From Fuerstiella sp041398845 (GTDB taxonomy: Bacteria > Planctomycetota > Planctomycetia > Planctomycetales > Planctomycetaceae), in NCBI GenBank assembly GCA_041398845.1, contig JAWKTZ010000014.1, forward strand, positions 62,001 through 126,000: a stretch of DNA of 64,000 nt. Direction: 5' to 3'. Position numbers and translations under genes: made by a program. Within the stretch, counting starts at the first letter, position 1. Each line of letters begins with the position of its first letter. The notes under the pieces are model-generated. The model searched no databases. It worked only from the letters and a program-made list of their open reading frames with translations, and was not told the origin of the DNA. This document shows, piece by piece, positions 46,741 through 55,900 of the stretch.

Positions 46741-47639
46741 TAACGATGTGACAGCCGCTCGACCGTTCGTTCCGCCAGGTATTCCGGTCGCGGTGCCTGC
46801 CCGCTGAAGGGGGCCAGCAGTTGATTGTCGATACTGTTGTAAACCGCAAACAGATTCACTCGCGGAGTGGGGCTCAGATTTCCGTTCGAACCATGCATCA
46901 GATTGCAGTCGAAAAAGATGACGGACCCGGCCGGGCCTTTGGGCGCAGTAATCTCGCGTCCTTCCAGAAGATGCTGCAGGGCGTCGCGAGTCGGGACGCC
47001 GTATTGCTGCCGTTTGAGCGACTGTCGGAAATTCTCTTCCGGAGTGACTCCCGCACAGCGGATGTATGTTTCATGTGAACCAGGGATCAACATCAGCGGA
47101 CCGTTGAATTCATGACTTTCCGTCAGAAACACGGAGACACTCAGTGCTCTCATCCGGGGCATACCGTCTTCCACATGCCAGGTTTCGAAGTCAGAGTGCC
47201 AGAAGAATTCCCTGCCCTGCATTGCCGGTTTGTAGTTGATGCGCGACTGATGAATGTAGACGTCGGTTCCAATCAGTTGCTGCGCCATCGACAACAGCCG
47301 CTCGTCGCTGAATACCCGCTGATAGATGTCGCTATATCTGTGCAGGCGAAAAATGGAACGCACGGCCTGTGAATCCGGTTCGCGAACGATTCCGGGGCGG
47401 TCTGTCGGCCAATGTTCCGCCAGAGACGTTGCTTCGACCAGCAAAGTCCGGACTTCCTCCTCAGAAAACAGGCCGGGCACAAACAGGTAGCCGTCACGAC
47501 CATAGTTCCACACTTCGTCGGTGGTCAACGGTCCTGTGGCATCGGAAATCGTGGGATCGATTCGCGGAGCGGCCGACCACTGATTGGATGTACGAGACTG
47601 ATATGGGTCTGTGGTCTGTGTGAGTGTTGATGGTGTCAT
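46740..47639 (-). CDS. ectD: Ectoine hydroxylase
   Basis: A 299-residue non-haem Fe(II)/2-oxoglutarate dioxygenase that hydroxylates ectoine to 5-hydroxyectoine. It contains the diagnostic EctD signature FFWHSDFETWHVEDGMP, which supplies the iron ligands His and Asp and residues for 2-oxoglutarate binding. The distal iron His lies in FDCNLMHGSNGN and the 2-oxoglutarate-binding Arg in PRVNLFAVYN. Length matches the family (about 300). It follows ectC by about 57 bp on the same strand, as the last gene of an ectABCD set. The cell should therefore accumulate both ectoine and hydroxyectoine as osmo- and thermoprotectants. Confidence 0.95.
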   Translation of the reverse strand: MTPSTLTQTTDPYQSRTSNQWSAAPRIDPTISDATGPLTTDEVWNYGRDGYLFVPGLFSEEEVRTLLVEATSLAEHWPTDRPGIVREPDSQAVRSIFRLHRYSDIYQRVFSDERLLSMAQQLIGTDVYIHQSRINYKPAMQGREFFWHSDFETWHVEDGMPRMRALSVSVFLTESHEFNGPLMLIPGSHETYIRCAGVTPEENFRQSLKRQQYGVPTRDALQHLLEGREITAPKGPAGSVIFFDCNLMHGSNGNLSPTPRVNLFAVYNSIDNQLLAPFSGQAPRPEYLAERTVERLSHR

Positions 47640-47695
47640 GAAAGCGTGGAATCGGATCGCATGGTGTCTTCGAAGAAAAGTGGAGATGGCAATGA

Positions 47696-48133
47696 TCAGA
47701 ATCCGGGGGAGGAATCTGATCCACAGTGGACGTCTGCCCCTGAGCAGCTCTGTTCGAGCAGCGGATAAACACCGTTCTCATCATGTGTTTCGGGACCGAC
47801 CAGCGGGGGATTGAACACGCAGATCATTCGCATCTGTTCAGTCGCCGTCAGAATGTGTTTTTCGTTGCCGCTCAGTGCGTACATTGTGCCCGCCTGAATC
47901 CGGTATTCGCGGTCATTGGTGATATCACGGAGGATGCCCGTGCCTTCAATGCAGTACACCGCCTCCAGATGATTCTGATAATGCATCTCGGTGATCGTTC
48001 CGGCATGAATGATGGTGTCATGCAGGGAAAACCCCATGCCGTCTTCCTTCAAAAGAAAACGCCGGCTGGACCATGTGGCTGCCGTGGTTTCACGCTGTGT
48101 GCCGGTGAGTTCGCTGAGGCTTCTGACGATCAT
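47696..48133 (-). CDS. ectC: L-ectoine synthase
   Basis: A 145-residue cupin enzyme that closes N-gamma-acetyl-diaminobutyrate to ectoine. The start at ATG 48133 (MIVRSLSEL) matches the normal EctC N-terminus; an in-frame start 17 codons upstream is less likely. Family stretches include FLLKEDGMGFSLHDTII, AGTITEMHYQNHLEAVYCIEGTG with the metal-binding Glu/His residues, and YALSGNEKHILTA. The tail (about 20 residues after NGVYPL) is Ser/Cys-rich and varies in the family. It lies between ectB (57 bp upstream) and ectD. Confidence 0.95.
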   Translation of the reverse strand: MIVRSLSELTGTQRETTAATWSSRRFLLKEDGMGFSLHDTIIHAGTITEMHYQNHLEAVYCIEGTGILRDITNDREYRIQAGTMYALSGNEKHILTATEQMRMICVFNPPLVGPETHDENGVYPLLEQSCSGADVHCGSDSSPGF

Positions 48134-48189
48134 GGGAAGGACTGCTGTGAGTGGAGTGGTTGAGGAAGATAATGAAAAACGCAACGAAC

Positions 48190-49452
48190 TCAGCCAACCG
48201 CCACCAGTTCTTCCGCCACCACGGCGGCGGTGCTGTCAGCCAGAATCTGCAGCCCCTGGTCAAGCAGTTCGTCGGAAATCGTGAGCGGCGGAAGAGTCTT
48301 GATGACTTCGTCATCGGGGCCGGAGGTTTCAATGATCAATCCGCGTTCAAAGGCTTCCCGGGAAACCGCCTGAGCAATCCGATGGTCCGCAAACTGAATC
48401 CCCTGAATCATGCCGCGACCTCGAACTTCCGCATCCAGGTCGGATGCAATGTCCAGCAAAGCATCTCGGACACGTCGTGCGCTGTGATTGACTTTCTGAG
48501 TCAGTGCATCATCGCGCCAGAACAGATTCAGCGCGGCTGTTGCGGTCACGAAGGCCGCGTTGTGTCCCCGAAATGTTCCGTTGTGTTCACCCGGTTCAAA
48601 AACATCCAGTTCCGGTTTCATCAGTGTCAGAGCCATCGGCAACCCGTAGCCCGACAGCGATTTTGAAAGACAGACGATATCCGCATCCACATCAAAGGGT
48701 TCAAAACTGAAGAACGGCCCCGTTCGTCCGCAGCCCACCTGAATGTCATCGATAATCAGCAGCACACCGAAGCGATGAGCCAGTTCGGACAGGGCTTCCA
48801 GCCAGTTGCGAGTTCCGATATTGACGCCTCCTTCCGCCTGAACCGTTTCAAGAATAATGGCGGCCGGCAGATCCATCCCGCTGCTCGAATCGCTCAGATA
48901 ACGTTCGATCATTCCGATGGTATTGGCTTCCGTTCCCAGATAATCACAGTAGGGCATGTGAGTGACGTTGTTCAGAGGAACACCGGCACCGGACCGTTTT
49001 CCGCCATTGCCTGTGAGCGCCAGGGCTCCCAGTGTCATACCATGAAAGCCGTTCGTAAACGACACGACGTTGTGCCGCCCGGTGAATTTGCGAGCCAGCT
49101 TCAGAGCTGCTTCCACCGCGTTCGTGCCTGTCGGACCGGGAAACATGATCTTGTAGTCCATGTCACGTGGCCGAAGAATCACTTCATCAAACGTCCGCAG
49201 CAACTCCTGCTTGGCAGTGGTCGACATATCCAGAGCATGAACGACTCCGTCGGACGCCAGGTAATCCATCAGCGAACGCTTCAGAACCGGATGGTTGTGA
49301 CCATAGTTCAAAACGCCTGCTCCGGAAAAGAAATCGATGTATTCATTGCCGGATTCGTCAACCAGTTTTGCTCCCTGAGCAGTACGGAACACGGTTGGAA
49401 ACGAACGGCAGTATCCGCGAACATTGCTTTCCAGCTTTTCAGTGATATTCAT
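48190..49452 (-). CDS. ectB: Diaminobutyrate-2-oxoglutarate aminotransferase
   Basis: A 420-residue class-III PLP aminotransferase that makes L-2,4-diaminobutyrate from aspartate semialdehyde with glutamate as amino donor, the first committed step of ectoine synthesis. Visible motifs are FFSGAGVLNYGHNHP, MFPGPTGTNAVEAALKLAR, LLIIDDIQVGCGRTG (Asp contacting the PLP ring nitrogen) and CLSKSLSGYGLPMAL, whose Lys forms the Schiff base, followed by EHNGTFRGHNAAF. Length and order match EctB. It lies about 140 bp downstream of ectA and upstream of ectC. No ectoine-specific aspartokinase gene is present in the cluster. Confidence 0.95.
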   Translation of the reverse strand: MNITEKLESNVRGYCRSFPTVFRTAQGAKLVDESGNEYIDFFSGAGVLNYGHNHPVLKRSLMDYLASDGVVHALDMSTTAKQELLRTFDEVILRPRDMDYKIMFPGPTGTNAVEAALKLARKFTGRHNVVSFTNGFHGMTLGALALTGNGGKRSGAGVPLNNVTHMPYCDYLGTEANTIGMIERYLSDSSSGMDLPAAIILETVQAEGGVNIGTRNWLEALSELAHRFGVLLIIDDIQVGCGRTGPFFSFEPFDVDADIVCLSKSLSGYGLPMALTLMKPELDVFEPGEHNGTFRGHNAAFVTATAALNLFWRDDALTQKVNHSARRVRDALLDIASDLDAEVRGRGMIQGIQFADHRIAQAVSREAFERGLIIETSGPDDEVIKTLPPLTISDELLDQGLQILADSTAAVVAEELVAVG

Positions 49453-49591
49453 AAATCGACTCTTTCAATCCGTTGAAGGTTGGGGTATTGGATGGTTGGA
49501 GTGAGGAGCTGTGGCGAACTGCCATGAGCTGAGTCACATGTGTTGAGTAAAGCGTCCGGTACCGGAAACAGTCCGGCGGCGCACAACGTGG

Positions 49592-50254
49592 TTAGCCGCC
49601 ACTATCGCGGCCGATTCCTGGACCGATCCGCACTCGCGGTTCGGGTTCGTGATCTCCGGAAGGAAAATCGTTCTGCGTGAAGCCCTCTTCCGGCACGATC
49701 GTCAGCGGTACGTCCAGAGTTCGGGCGAGCGAAGCGAACAGTTGTCGTGACGCCGAATTGGACGGGGCAACCGTTGCTTCAATGAACCTCAGCGATGATC
49801 GTCCGACTCGATCGACCAGCTCCGTCAGCATTTGCAGAGCAACTCCCTGACGCCGGGCCGCCGGCGCGACAGCGACCTGCCAGATGAACAGCACTTCGGG
49901 CTCATCGGGCGGGCGATAGGCTGTCACAAAGCCGGCCAATCGACCATCCCGTTCGGCCACCAGACAGGTGTCGGAAAAATCCCGGCACAGAAGCAGGTAA
50001 AGATAGGCGGAGTTCTCGTCGAGTACTCCGGAGTCACGCACCAGCCGCCAGATTCCCGGCCCGTCACTCGGTACACATGCACGCATTTTGAACGTGGATT
50101 CGGAACTTATTGAGCTGACAGAAATGTCTTGAAGTCCTTTGCTGGAGCGAATGTCGTTGCCGTCAGATGATTCATGTACCGAAAAATACGGATATTCTCG
50201 TTCAGCGACGGCAATTGATGACGATGTGGGAGTCTCAGACGCATCCCGTTCCAT
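49592..50254 (-). CDS. ectA: L-2,4-diaminobutyric acid acetyltransferase with extended N-terminus
   Basis: A GNAT-fold acetyltransferase producing N-gamma-acetyl-L-2,4-diaminobutyrate. The catalytic half shows SDGPGIWRLVRDSGVLDENSAYLYLLLCRDF, FVTAYRPPDEPEVLFIWQVAVAP (the EctA substrate-binding region) and the acetyl-CoA motif RRQGVALQML. From the ATG at 50254 the protein has about 220 residues. The homologous part begins only near residue 57 (internal Met at 50086), so there is an unusual Ser-rich 56-residue leader or the true start lies downstream. It is the first gene of the ectABCD cluster and is transcribed divergently from a sodium:solute symporter gene. Confidence 0.9.
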   Translation of the reverse strand: MERDASETPTSSSIAVAEREYPYFSVHESSDGNDIRSSKGLQDISVSSISSESTFKMRACVPSDGPGIWRLVRDSGVLDENSAYLYLLLCRDFSDTCLVAERDGRLAGFVTAYRPPDEPEVLFIWQVAVAPAARRQGVALQMLTELVDRVGRSSLRFIEATVAPSNSASRQLFASLARTLDVPLTIVPEEGFTQNDFPSGDHEPEPRVRIGPGIGRDSGG

Positions 50255-50352
50255 AAACACTGAGTGCCTATCAAATAGTTGCAGGGCTAAGTATATTTGA
50301 GCGACTGAGAGAATCAACCCTGTTTCCGGCTTTCTGCTCGAAAGGCTTCGTT
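50255..50352. promoter_or_regulatory. Short divergent promoter region between ectA and the symporter gene
   Basis: Only 98 bp separate the two divergent starts, so both promoters and any osmotic control must lie here, or inside the ectA leader if its true start is at 50086. The region is AT-richer than its surroundings (CTAAGTATATTTGAG near 50287-50301) and an AAAGG lies before the symporter GTG. I could not assign -35/-10 pairs with confidence. Confidence 0.45.
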
Positions 50353-51795
50353 GTGACCGGCGTCGCAATCAGTTTTCTGTTTTTTCTGGCCGTATTCGTC
50401 GTCATCGGTGTCTCGTCCGCTCGCATGCGGCAAGCCACAACGGACGACTATCTGTTGGCAGATCGAAACGTTCCGCCTTGGCTGGCCGCGTTATCCGCCG
50501 TGGCTACCAATAACAGCGGGTTCATGTTTATCGGGCAGATTGCGTATACCTACCGAGTCGGTGTTCAGGCTGTCTGGATGATGGTCGGCTGGGTTGTCGG
50601 CGACTTCGTGGCATGGCTTCTCGTGCATCCTCAGGTCCGACGCCAGTCGGAAGAAATGCAGGTCGCCACGATTCCGGCCCTGCTGGGAAGTTCGCCGAAC
50701 GGTGAGAAACGTCTCATCGTGGTGCTGGCGGGTCTCATGACGTTCATCCTGCTGGGTGTTTATGCAGCCGCTCAACTGAAGGCCGGAAGCACCGCACTGC
50801 AGACTCTGTTCGGCTGGCCTCCTGAAGTGGGAGCGATCGCCGGAGCCATCATCGTGGTCTTGTACTGTTTCTCCGGAGGCATCCGCGCTTCGATCTGGAC
50901 CGACGCAGCACAGTCGTTTGTGATGATTGCCGCGATGGCCACGCTGTTGATTGCCGCCGGGTCTGAAGTCGGCTCACCGGTTGACGTGTGGAACAATCTG
51001 AAGTCACAGGATCCGTCTCTGGTGAAATGGTTCCCTCAGGACCTGAAGTTCGGTTTTGCCATGTATCTGTTGGGCATGACGTTTGGTGGTTTCGGTGCCA
51101 TTGGTCAGCCACACATTCTGGTTCGTTTCATGGCAATTCGATCGATCGACGAAATTCAGCGAGCGCGGTGGATCTACTTCATGTGGTTTATTCCGTTCTT
51201 CGTCGCCAGCATCTCGGTGGGCCTGTATGCTCGAGCGTGCATGCCGGATCTGCTGGACATTCCACTGACTGCGGGATTGACCGAATCTCAGGCAACAGAG
51301 CTGGCGATGCCGGAGCTGGCTCGCCGACTGTTGCCGGACGTTCTGATCGGTCTGACTCTGGCCGGTCTGTTCGCGGCCACGATGTCGACAGCGGATTCGC
51401 AGATTCTTGTTTGCTCCAGCGCGATTACTCAGGACATCAATCCTCGCTGGAAGAACTCCTACATGGCGTCCAAGCTGGCCACTCTGGCAGTCACATCACT
51501 GGCGCTGGCTGTGGCACTGTTTGCCGGACGAGGAGTGTTCGCTCTGGTGCTGATCGCCTGGTCAGCTCTGGGAGCCGGCCTGGGACCACCGCTGCTGCTG
51601 CGTCTGCTGCACGTTCGCCTGTCGTCGCTCACGATTGCGCTGATGATGACGGCGGGAGTCAGCACAGTGGTCGCCTGGAACACGCTCGGCTACGACGCTG
51701 ACATCTTCAAGCTGCTGCCCGGCATGATCGCCTCCTTTATCATGTGGCCGGTGGGAAGCGCGTGCGACCGCCTGGGGGCGCGCCCAACACCGTGA
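50353..51795 (+). CDS. Sodium:solute symporter (PutP-like), 3' end formed by an IS terminus
   Basis: A 480-residue SSS-family transporter with about 12-13 hydrophobic segments. Seen are the N-terminal DYLLADRNVPPWLAALSAVATNNSG sodium-site region, VLYCFSGGIRASIWTDAAQSF (the PutP GGxxAVxWTD-like signature) and LAGLFAATMSTADSQILVCSSAI, the TM8 stretch with sodium ligands. PutP-like carriers import proline or related solutes. Its position divergent from ectA suggests uptake of a compatible solute. The start is a GTG with AAAGG upstream. The last four codons and the TGA stop lie in the terminal inverted repeat of the adjacent IS remnant, so the native C-terminus has been replaced by a few residues. 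The core transporter looks complete. Confidence 0.9.
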   Translation: MTGVAISFLFFLAVFVVIGVSSARMRQATTDDYLLADRNVPPWLAALSAVATNNSGFMFIGQIAYTYRVGVQAVWMMVGWVVGDFVAWLLVHPQVRRQSEEMQVATIPALLGSSPNGEKRLIVVLAGLMTFILLGVYAAAQLKAGSTALQTLFGWPPEVGAIAGAIIVVLYCFSGGIRASIWTDAAQSFVMIAAMATLLIAAGSEVGSPVDVWNNLKSQDPSLVKWFPQDLKFGFAMYLLGMTFGGFGAIGQPHILVRFMAIRSIDEIQRARWIYFMWFIPFFVASISVGLYARACMPDLLDIPLTAGLTESQATELAMPELARRLLPDVLIGLTLAGLFAATMSTADSQILVCSSAITQDINPRWKNSYMASKLATLAVTSLALAVALFAGRGVFALVLIAWSALGAGLGPPLLLRLLHVRLSSLTIALMMTAGVSTVVAWNTLGYDADIFKLLPGMIASFIMWPVGSACDRLGARPTP

Positions 51796-52270
51796 AGAGT
51801 TTTATGTAGTGGTTTTGATGTTCATGCTTGTGAGTTTTTTTCGTTCGTGACTTGTCGGCCGTCTGATTTCGGGTGGCCTGTTGTTGTTTTTTTTTTTCGT
51901 GCGTGCTCGGCCGATAGCGAGCCTTCTTCGAGCTTGTGCGACATGAGCTTGTGCGACAATAGTTGTCGGTCGTCGCTTTTGCCAGTCGTGTGAACAGGTC
52001 GGCTCCGGATGGAGATGCATGGCCCAGGTCGTCGAGACAATCGGAGACGGCTTTCATCGTCAACTCCAGACTTCGCCTGGCTGGTGTGTAATCTTTTGTC
52101 CTGGACGCAAGCTGCTCAGTCACTGCGAGGAGTTCGGAAACCGCCATGGATAACAATGACCAATGCAGTTCAGTGTAAAGACGAATGACATTGCGACAAC
52201 CGAGTGTGTCGCCGTTGAGTTTTTGTTCCAAGCCTCGGAACTCGATCTCAATTCCCCACCTCATTTTGTA
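51782..52270 (-). mobile_element. Truncated IS4-type element (left copy, 489 bp)
   Basis: The sequence from GCCCAACACCGTGAAGAG at 51782 up to TCATTTTGTA at 52270 is nearly identical to 61129-61633 of the full-length copy. It encodes the C-terminal third of the transposase on the minus strand, including YKMRWGIEIEF. The YREK lysine is replaced by Glu (RGLEQ), so this copy is decayed as well as truncated. The inner boundary joins directly to a sulfatase gene fragment; the right terminal repeat is missing. Confidence 0.88.
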
Positions 52271-52463
52271 CACTCCACTCCCAATAACGATCAGCCCTTT
52301 TCCCCTTGCCTGTTCCCCACAACACAAACTGATCAAATCCCCAGACATCTGCTTCTGCTGGTGTCGACAGATAACCAAGTTGTCGCCACTTTCCTACGAC
52401 AGCCGTTGCATACCCGACATCACGCAACAGGGAAGCGATGAAGGTTTCCTTGCCGGGTTTTGC
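52271..52463 (-). pseudogene. Sulfatase gene fragment
   Basis: On the minus strand one frame reads PGKETFIASLLRDVGYATA, then VVGKWRQLGYLSTPAEAD, VWGFDQFVLWGTGKG and ADRYWEWSVQN. This corresponds to the sulfatase segment just after the active site, where intact enzymes have GYxTAxxGKWHLG. An in-frame stop lies a few codons upstream, and the frame runs into the IS remnant downstream. Only about 64 codons remain, so this is a relic left by rearrangement; the catalytic CxPSR region is absent. Confidence 0.75.
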
Positions 52464-52977
52464 CTTTTATACCCAGCACGCCCCAGGATTCCCCGACGAA
52501 TAACGAGAAAACACATCCGGTTGCGACATCTCGTTTTTTATCGCGCGACTATGGGGCTCTGTGGGATGGCGAACAAATCGTCGCGAAGTCGCCTTGGCGG
52601 AGGCGAAGCGGTGCTGTGCAACCTTTCCGACGACATGCAAAACGTCATGAAGTCACTCATGCTGCTGGAAAACACCCGCACCAACTTCTTCTGGACCTGC
52701 TACCCCACCCGCCCACAAGCTCTCGCCGAACTCGCGAAGTCGTCATCATCCGAGCCATCCTGAAAGCTCGGCCAGGAACTCTACTCAGCAATCTCTGAGA
52801 CGCGTTCGGCGGCATGTACCCAGACTGAACGAACTTATGTCGCAACCGCTGCGATTCCAGTGACGACAAAGTCTAAGAGAGTCATGCAAGGAGTTCCGTT
52901 GAGTATCGAAAGAGTTACCCCTTCCACAGAACTGAAGCACGGTCACGAAACCTACGCATGAATTCACAAGGCCAATT
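52464..52977. other. Degenerate region between sulfatase relic and kinase gene
   Basis: About 510 bp contain overlapping short frames on both strands, none with a family I recognise. A plus-strand frame around 52600-52760 (CNLSDDMQNVMKSLMLLENT) looks protein-like but has no supported start. The stretch may be further debris of genes lost when the IS copy was truncated. Confidence 0.4.
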
Positions 52978-55900
52978 TCATCTCGATGACCATTTGATTT
53001 CTGTATCTGGGAGCAGTTGCTGAAGTTTCTTGAAACCTGCCTCCGTGATTGATGTGGCTTCGATACTTAGAAATTTCAACCACTTGAGCTTACCCAGAGC
53101 TGGGACCAATTCATCTGTTATTCCCGCACAATGACTAAAGTCTAACAATCTCAAGTCGTGAAGCTTTTCAAACATCTCGATTGACGTTGAAGATATCTGT
53201 TCGTCGGCGCCCCATCCACCAATCACGAGGAACCGAAGTTTCACAAGCGACTTCGCGACAAGTTGGAGCCGTCGATCATTCATCCCAACTGAGTGCATTC
53301 TCAAGAAGCGTAGGTTTTTCAGGGCGCAGAGTGCCTCAATCTCCTCGTCACTCATTCCCTGGTGATCGACTACTAGAGATTCCAGCGTCTTCGACTGCGC
53401 TAGGCATTTTAAACGCGCGGTATCGACGAAATGACGATTGTAGAGATCGAGTTCAACCAGATTCGGCATTCTCCCTAAACCTTCGAAATGTTCTACCGAC
53501 GTTGCGGCGGGGTCTGGATTCATTCGGTAGAGATCGAGAAAGACTGGCCCTAAGAGCTTCGTAACGGCTGACATAATCTCTGGCGTGAAATCGACAACCT
53601 TGCCATGATTGATAAAGAGCACTTGAGTCGGGGATTCGTATGCCGACCGCGTTGTCAATCGAGACTTGTCAGTGGGCAGCGTCGCAATAAGTTCTCGCAA
53701 CGCTGGTCCGTGAAGTTTTTCAGCCGCCTTGATTGCTTCTTCGGTAACGATTTTCGCAGGTAGCTGCTTCGTCGCGGTTTGATTCTTGAGCGTCGCAGTG
53801 AATTGCTTGATTCGAAACTGCTCGTGGTAAACGGAAGACAGCATGAGTCCGGCTCGGTTCAGAGGCGAGTAGTCCGTCCCCCGGACGCGGGCTGAATCGC
53901 CATGAAACGACGTAAAAGGACTTCCATCGAGCATAACTTCAAATGAGTCCTCTTTTACGTCCAATGTAATCGTGTGCGGCTGGCGATCATCCATGACTGT
54001 TCTACCGTCTACTTGAGTTTCGTTGTCAAAGTGCAGAAGGCCGTCAATTCTCTGAATCCCGCTTCCCATTTGCCCATCAATCACGATCTCGGCGGATTTA
54101 TCAATCCCAAAGGGTACCGAGATTACGAACCCTCCCTTTTCGGAGGTGCGTTCCAGGACGAGATCGAGGCGAAAACTTTTGGGCAACACGATGGGAAATT
54201 CGATTTTCGATGCCCAAGTCCCGGGATCTCCCAAACGCAGAATTAAACCATCAAAACTCGCCTTTCCCTCGATCAAGCAATCCCTCAGGTCCACAGTTTT
54301 CAACAGATCAATTTCGCCTTCGAGCTGTTGAGGTTCGCTATACGAAAAGGTTTGACCGTCGCTGGTGCGGCTCTGGAATGGGTCTTTAGAGGAAGCCAAT
54401 GAGGAGGTGGGGGCGGAGGTCGAGAGAGAATCGACAACTTGGAGAGTCTCGGTTTCTGGATCATGGTTGGGAGCGGTTGCGCTCCGCGGAACCAGTCGCA
54501 TCATGCCGAGTTCGGGTTTCGAGTGGCGGTAGTCGAAGACAATGACTTTCGCGTCCGGCGAGTACGAAGGTGGGAACATCTTTGGAAATCCTTCCACTCG
54601 CTTGGGATTTCGCCAAGGCTTGCCTTTTCCTTCGCGGAATACGATGATCGGATCGGGGAATAATAGCGCCGCTTTGCCATCGCTGGATACTATGCCGACG
54701 GACTCAAACGGCACCAAGTCCAGCGCAGACGAATGGTCCCGAATCCGAGTTGGAGATGACCAAACGTCTGTAGAGGTTGACCTTGCACAGAAGTAACTTT
54801 GGCCATCATTTGATTGAAAAAACAACTCAGTGCCATCTGGGCTAACGTAAGGATACTGGCCATACTGATAGCCAGCCATTCCCAGTTTTTGTGGTCGCTG
54901 CCATTGTCCGTTGGATTTGTCGATGGCCGAATACCAAAGCCCATCACTGCCGGCCGTCCCGTCATTTGATGTTCCTATTAGGTAAGTGCCATCGTCGTTC
55001 AGATAGTAACTCCAGATATCATTCAGTTTCGACTCTTCATGGATAGGCACAGCGTCGCCCCATTGGCTGTCCAGTGTGGCCCGTCTTGACAAAAATGCTC
55101 CCCGTAAACCATTCCGTTCAGACCGGTAGACGATAGCCAGTCCATTACCGGAGATAGTGATGCATGAATCCTTCTTGTCAGTTTCAAACGGAGCACCAAG
55201 CGGCTCTGGGGGCAGCCATGTCCACTTCGAGTTGGGATCGATCATCCCCAGAAAAGCTTCATCTGTCGTTGTGAGATCTGGCTCTGTCACCGGCGCTGGC
55301 GGTTCTGATGTGCCAGAGCCACCAGAACCTTCGCCTTTCAGCTTCTTCATCTGGACGACCTCCACGCGGACCTTGCCCTTGTCGACGACAAACTTTCGCG
55401 TATCCGTTTCAAAACCGTCCGCTTTGACAATCATCGAATGTTCGCCGACTTCGATCTGATAGCCCTGTTCAGCGACTTCCAGTGAAATGGTTTCGCCATC
55501 GACGGAGATTTCGACGTCGTCGGGGTTGCCGGTAATGTCAAGGCGGACAGAGCCGTGTTTGGTGCGGATGGTCAGGATGACGCCCAGAACAAGGACGAAC
55601 GCGAATGCGAAACCGGCGGCTGTGAGGATTCGTGAATTGCCACCGCCTCGACCGTTGATTTCGTCGCCAACCTGACGAGTTCCCTTGCTGCGTCGACCGG
55701 CAGCCTGAACTTTTGTTTTCGAGGGCGAGTTTTCAGTGGCTCGGCGACGGCTTTGTGTTCCCGAAGCTGAAGATTTACGGTTGCTCGGCTTCAGGGATTC
55801 TCCGAAGTCATATTCCTTCAGATCGAAATTCAGAAAATCGATGTGTTCCGCATTCAGTGCAGCGGTTTCTTCCATGTCGCCATTCGAACCGCTATTGCTG

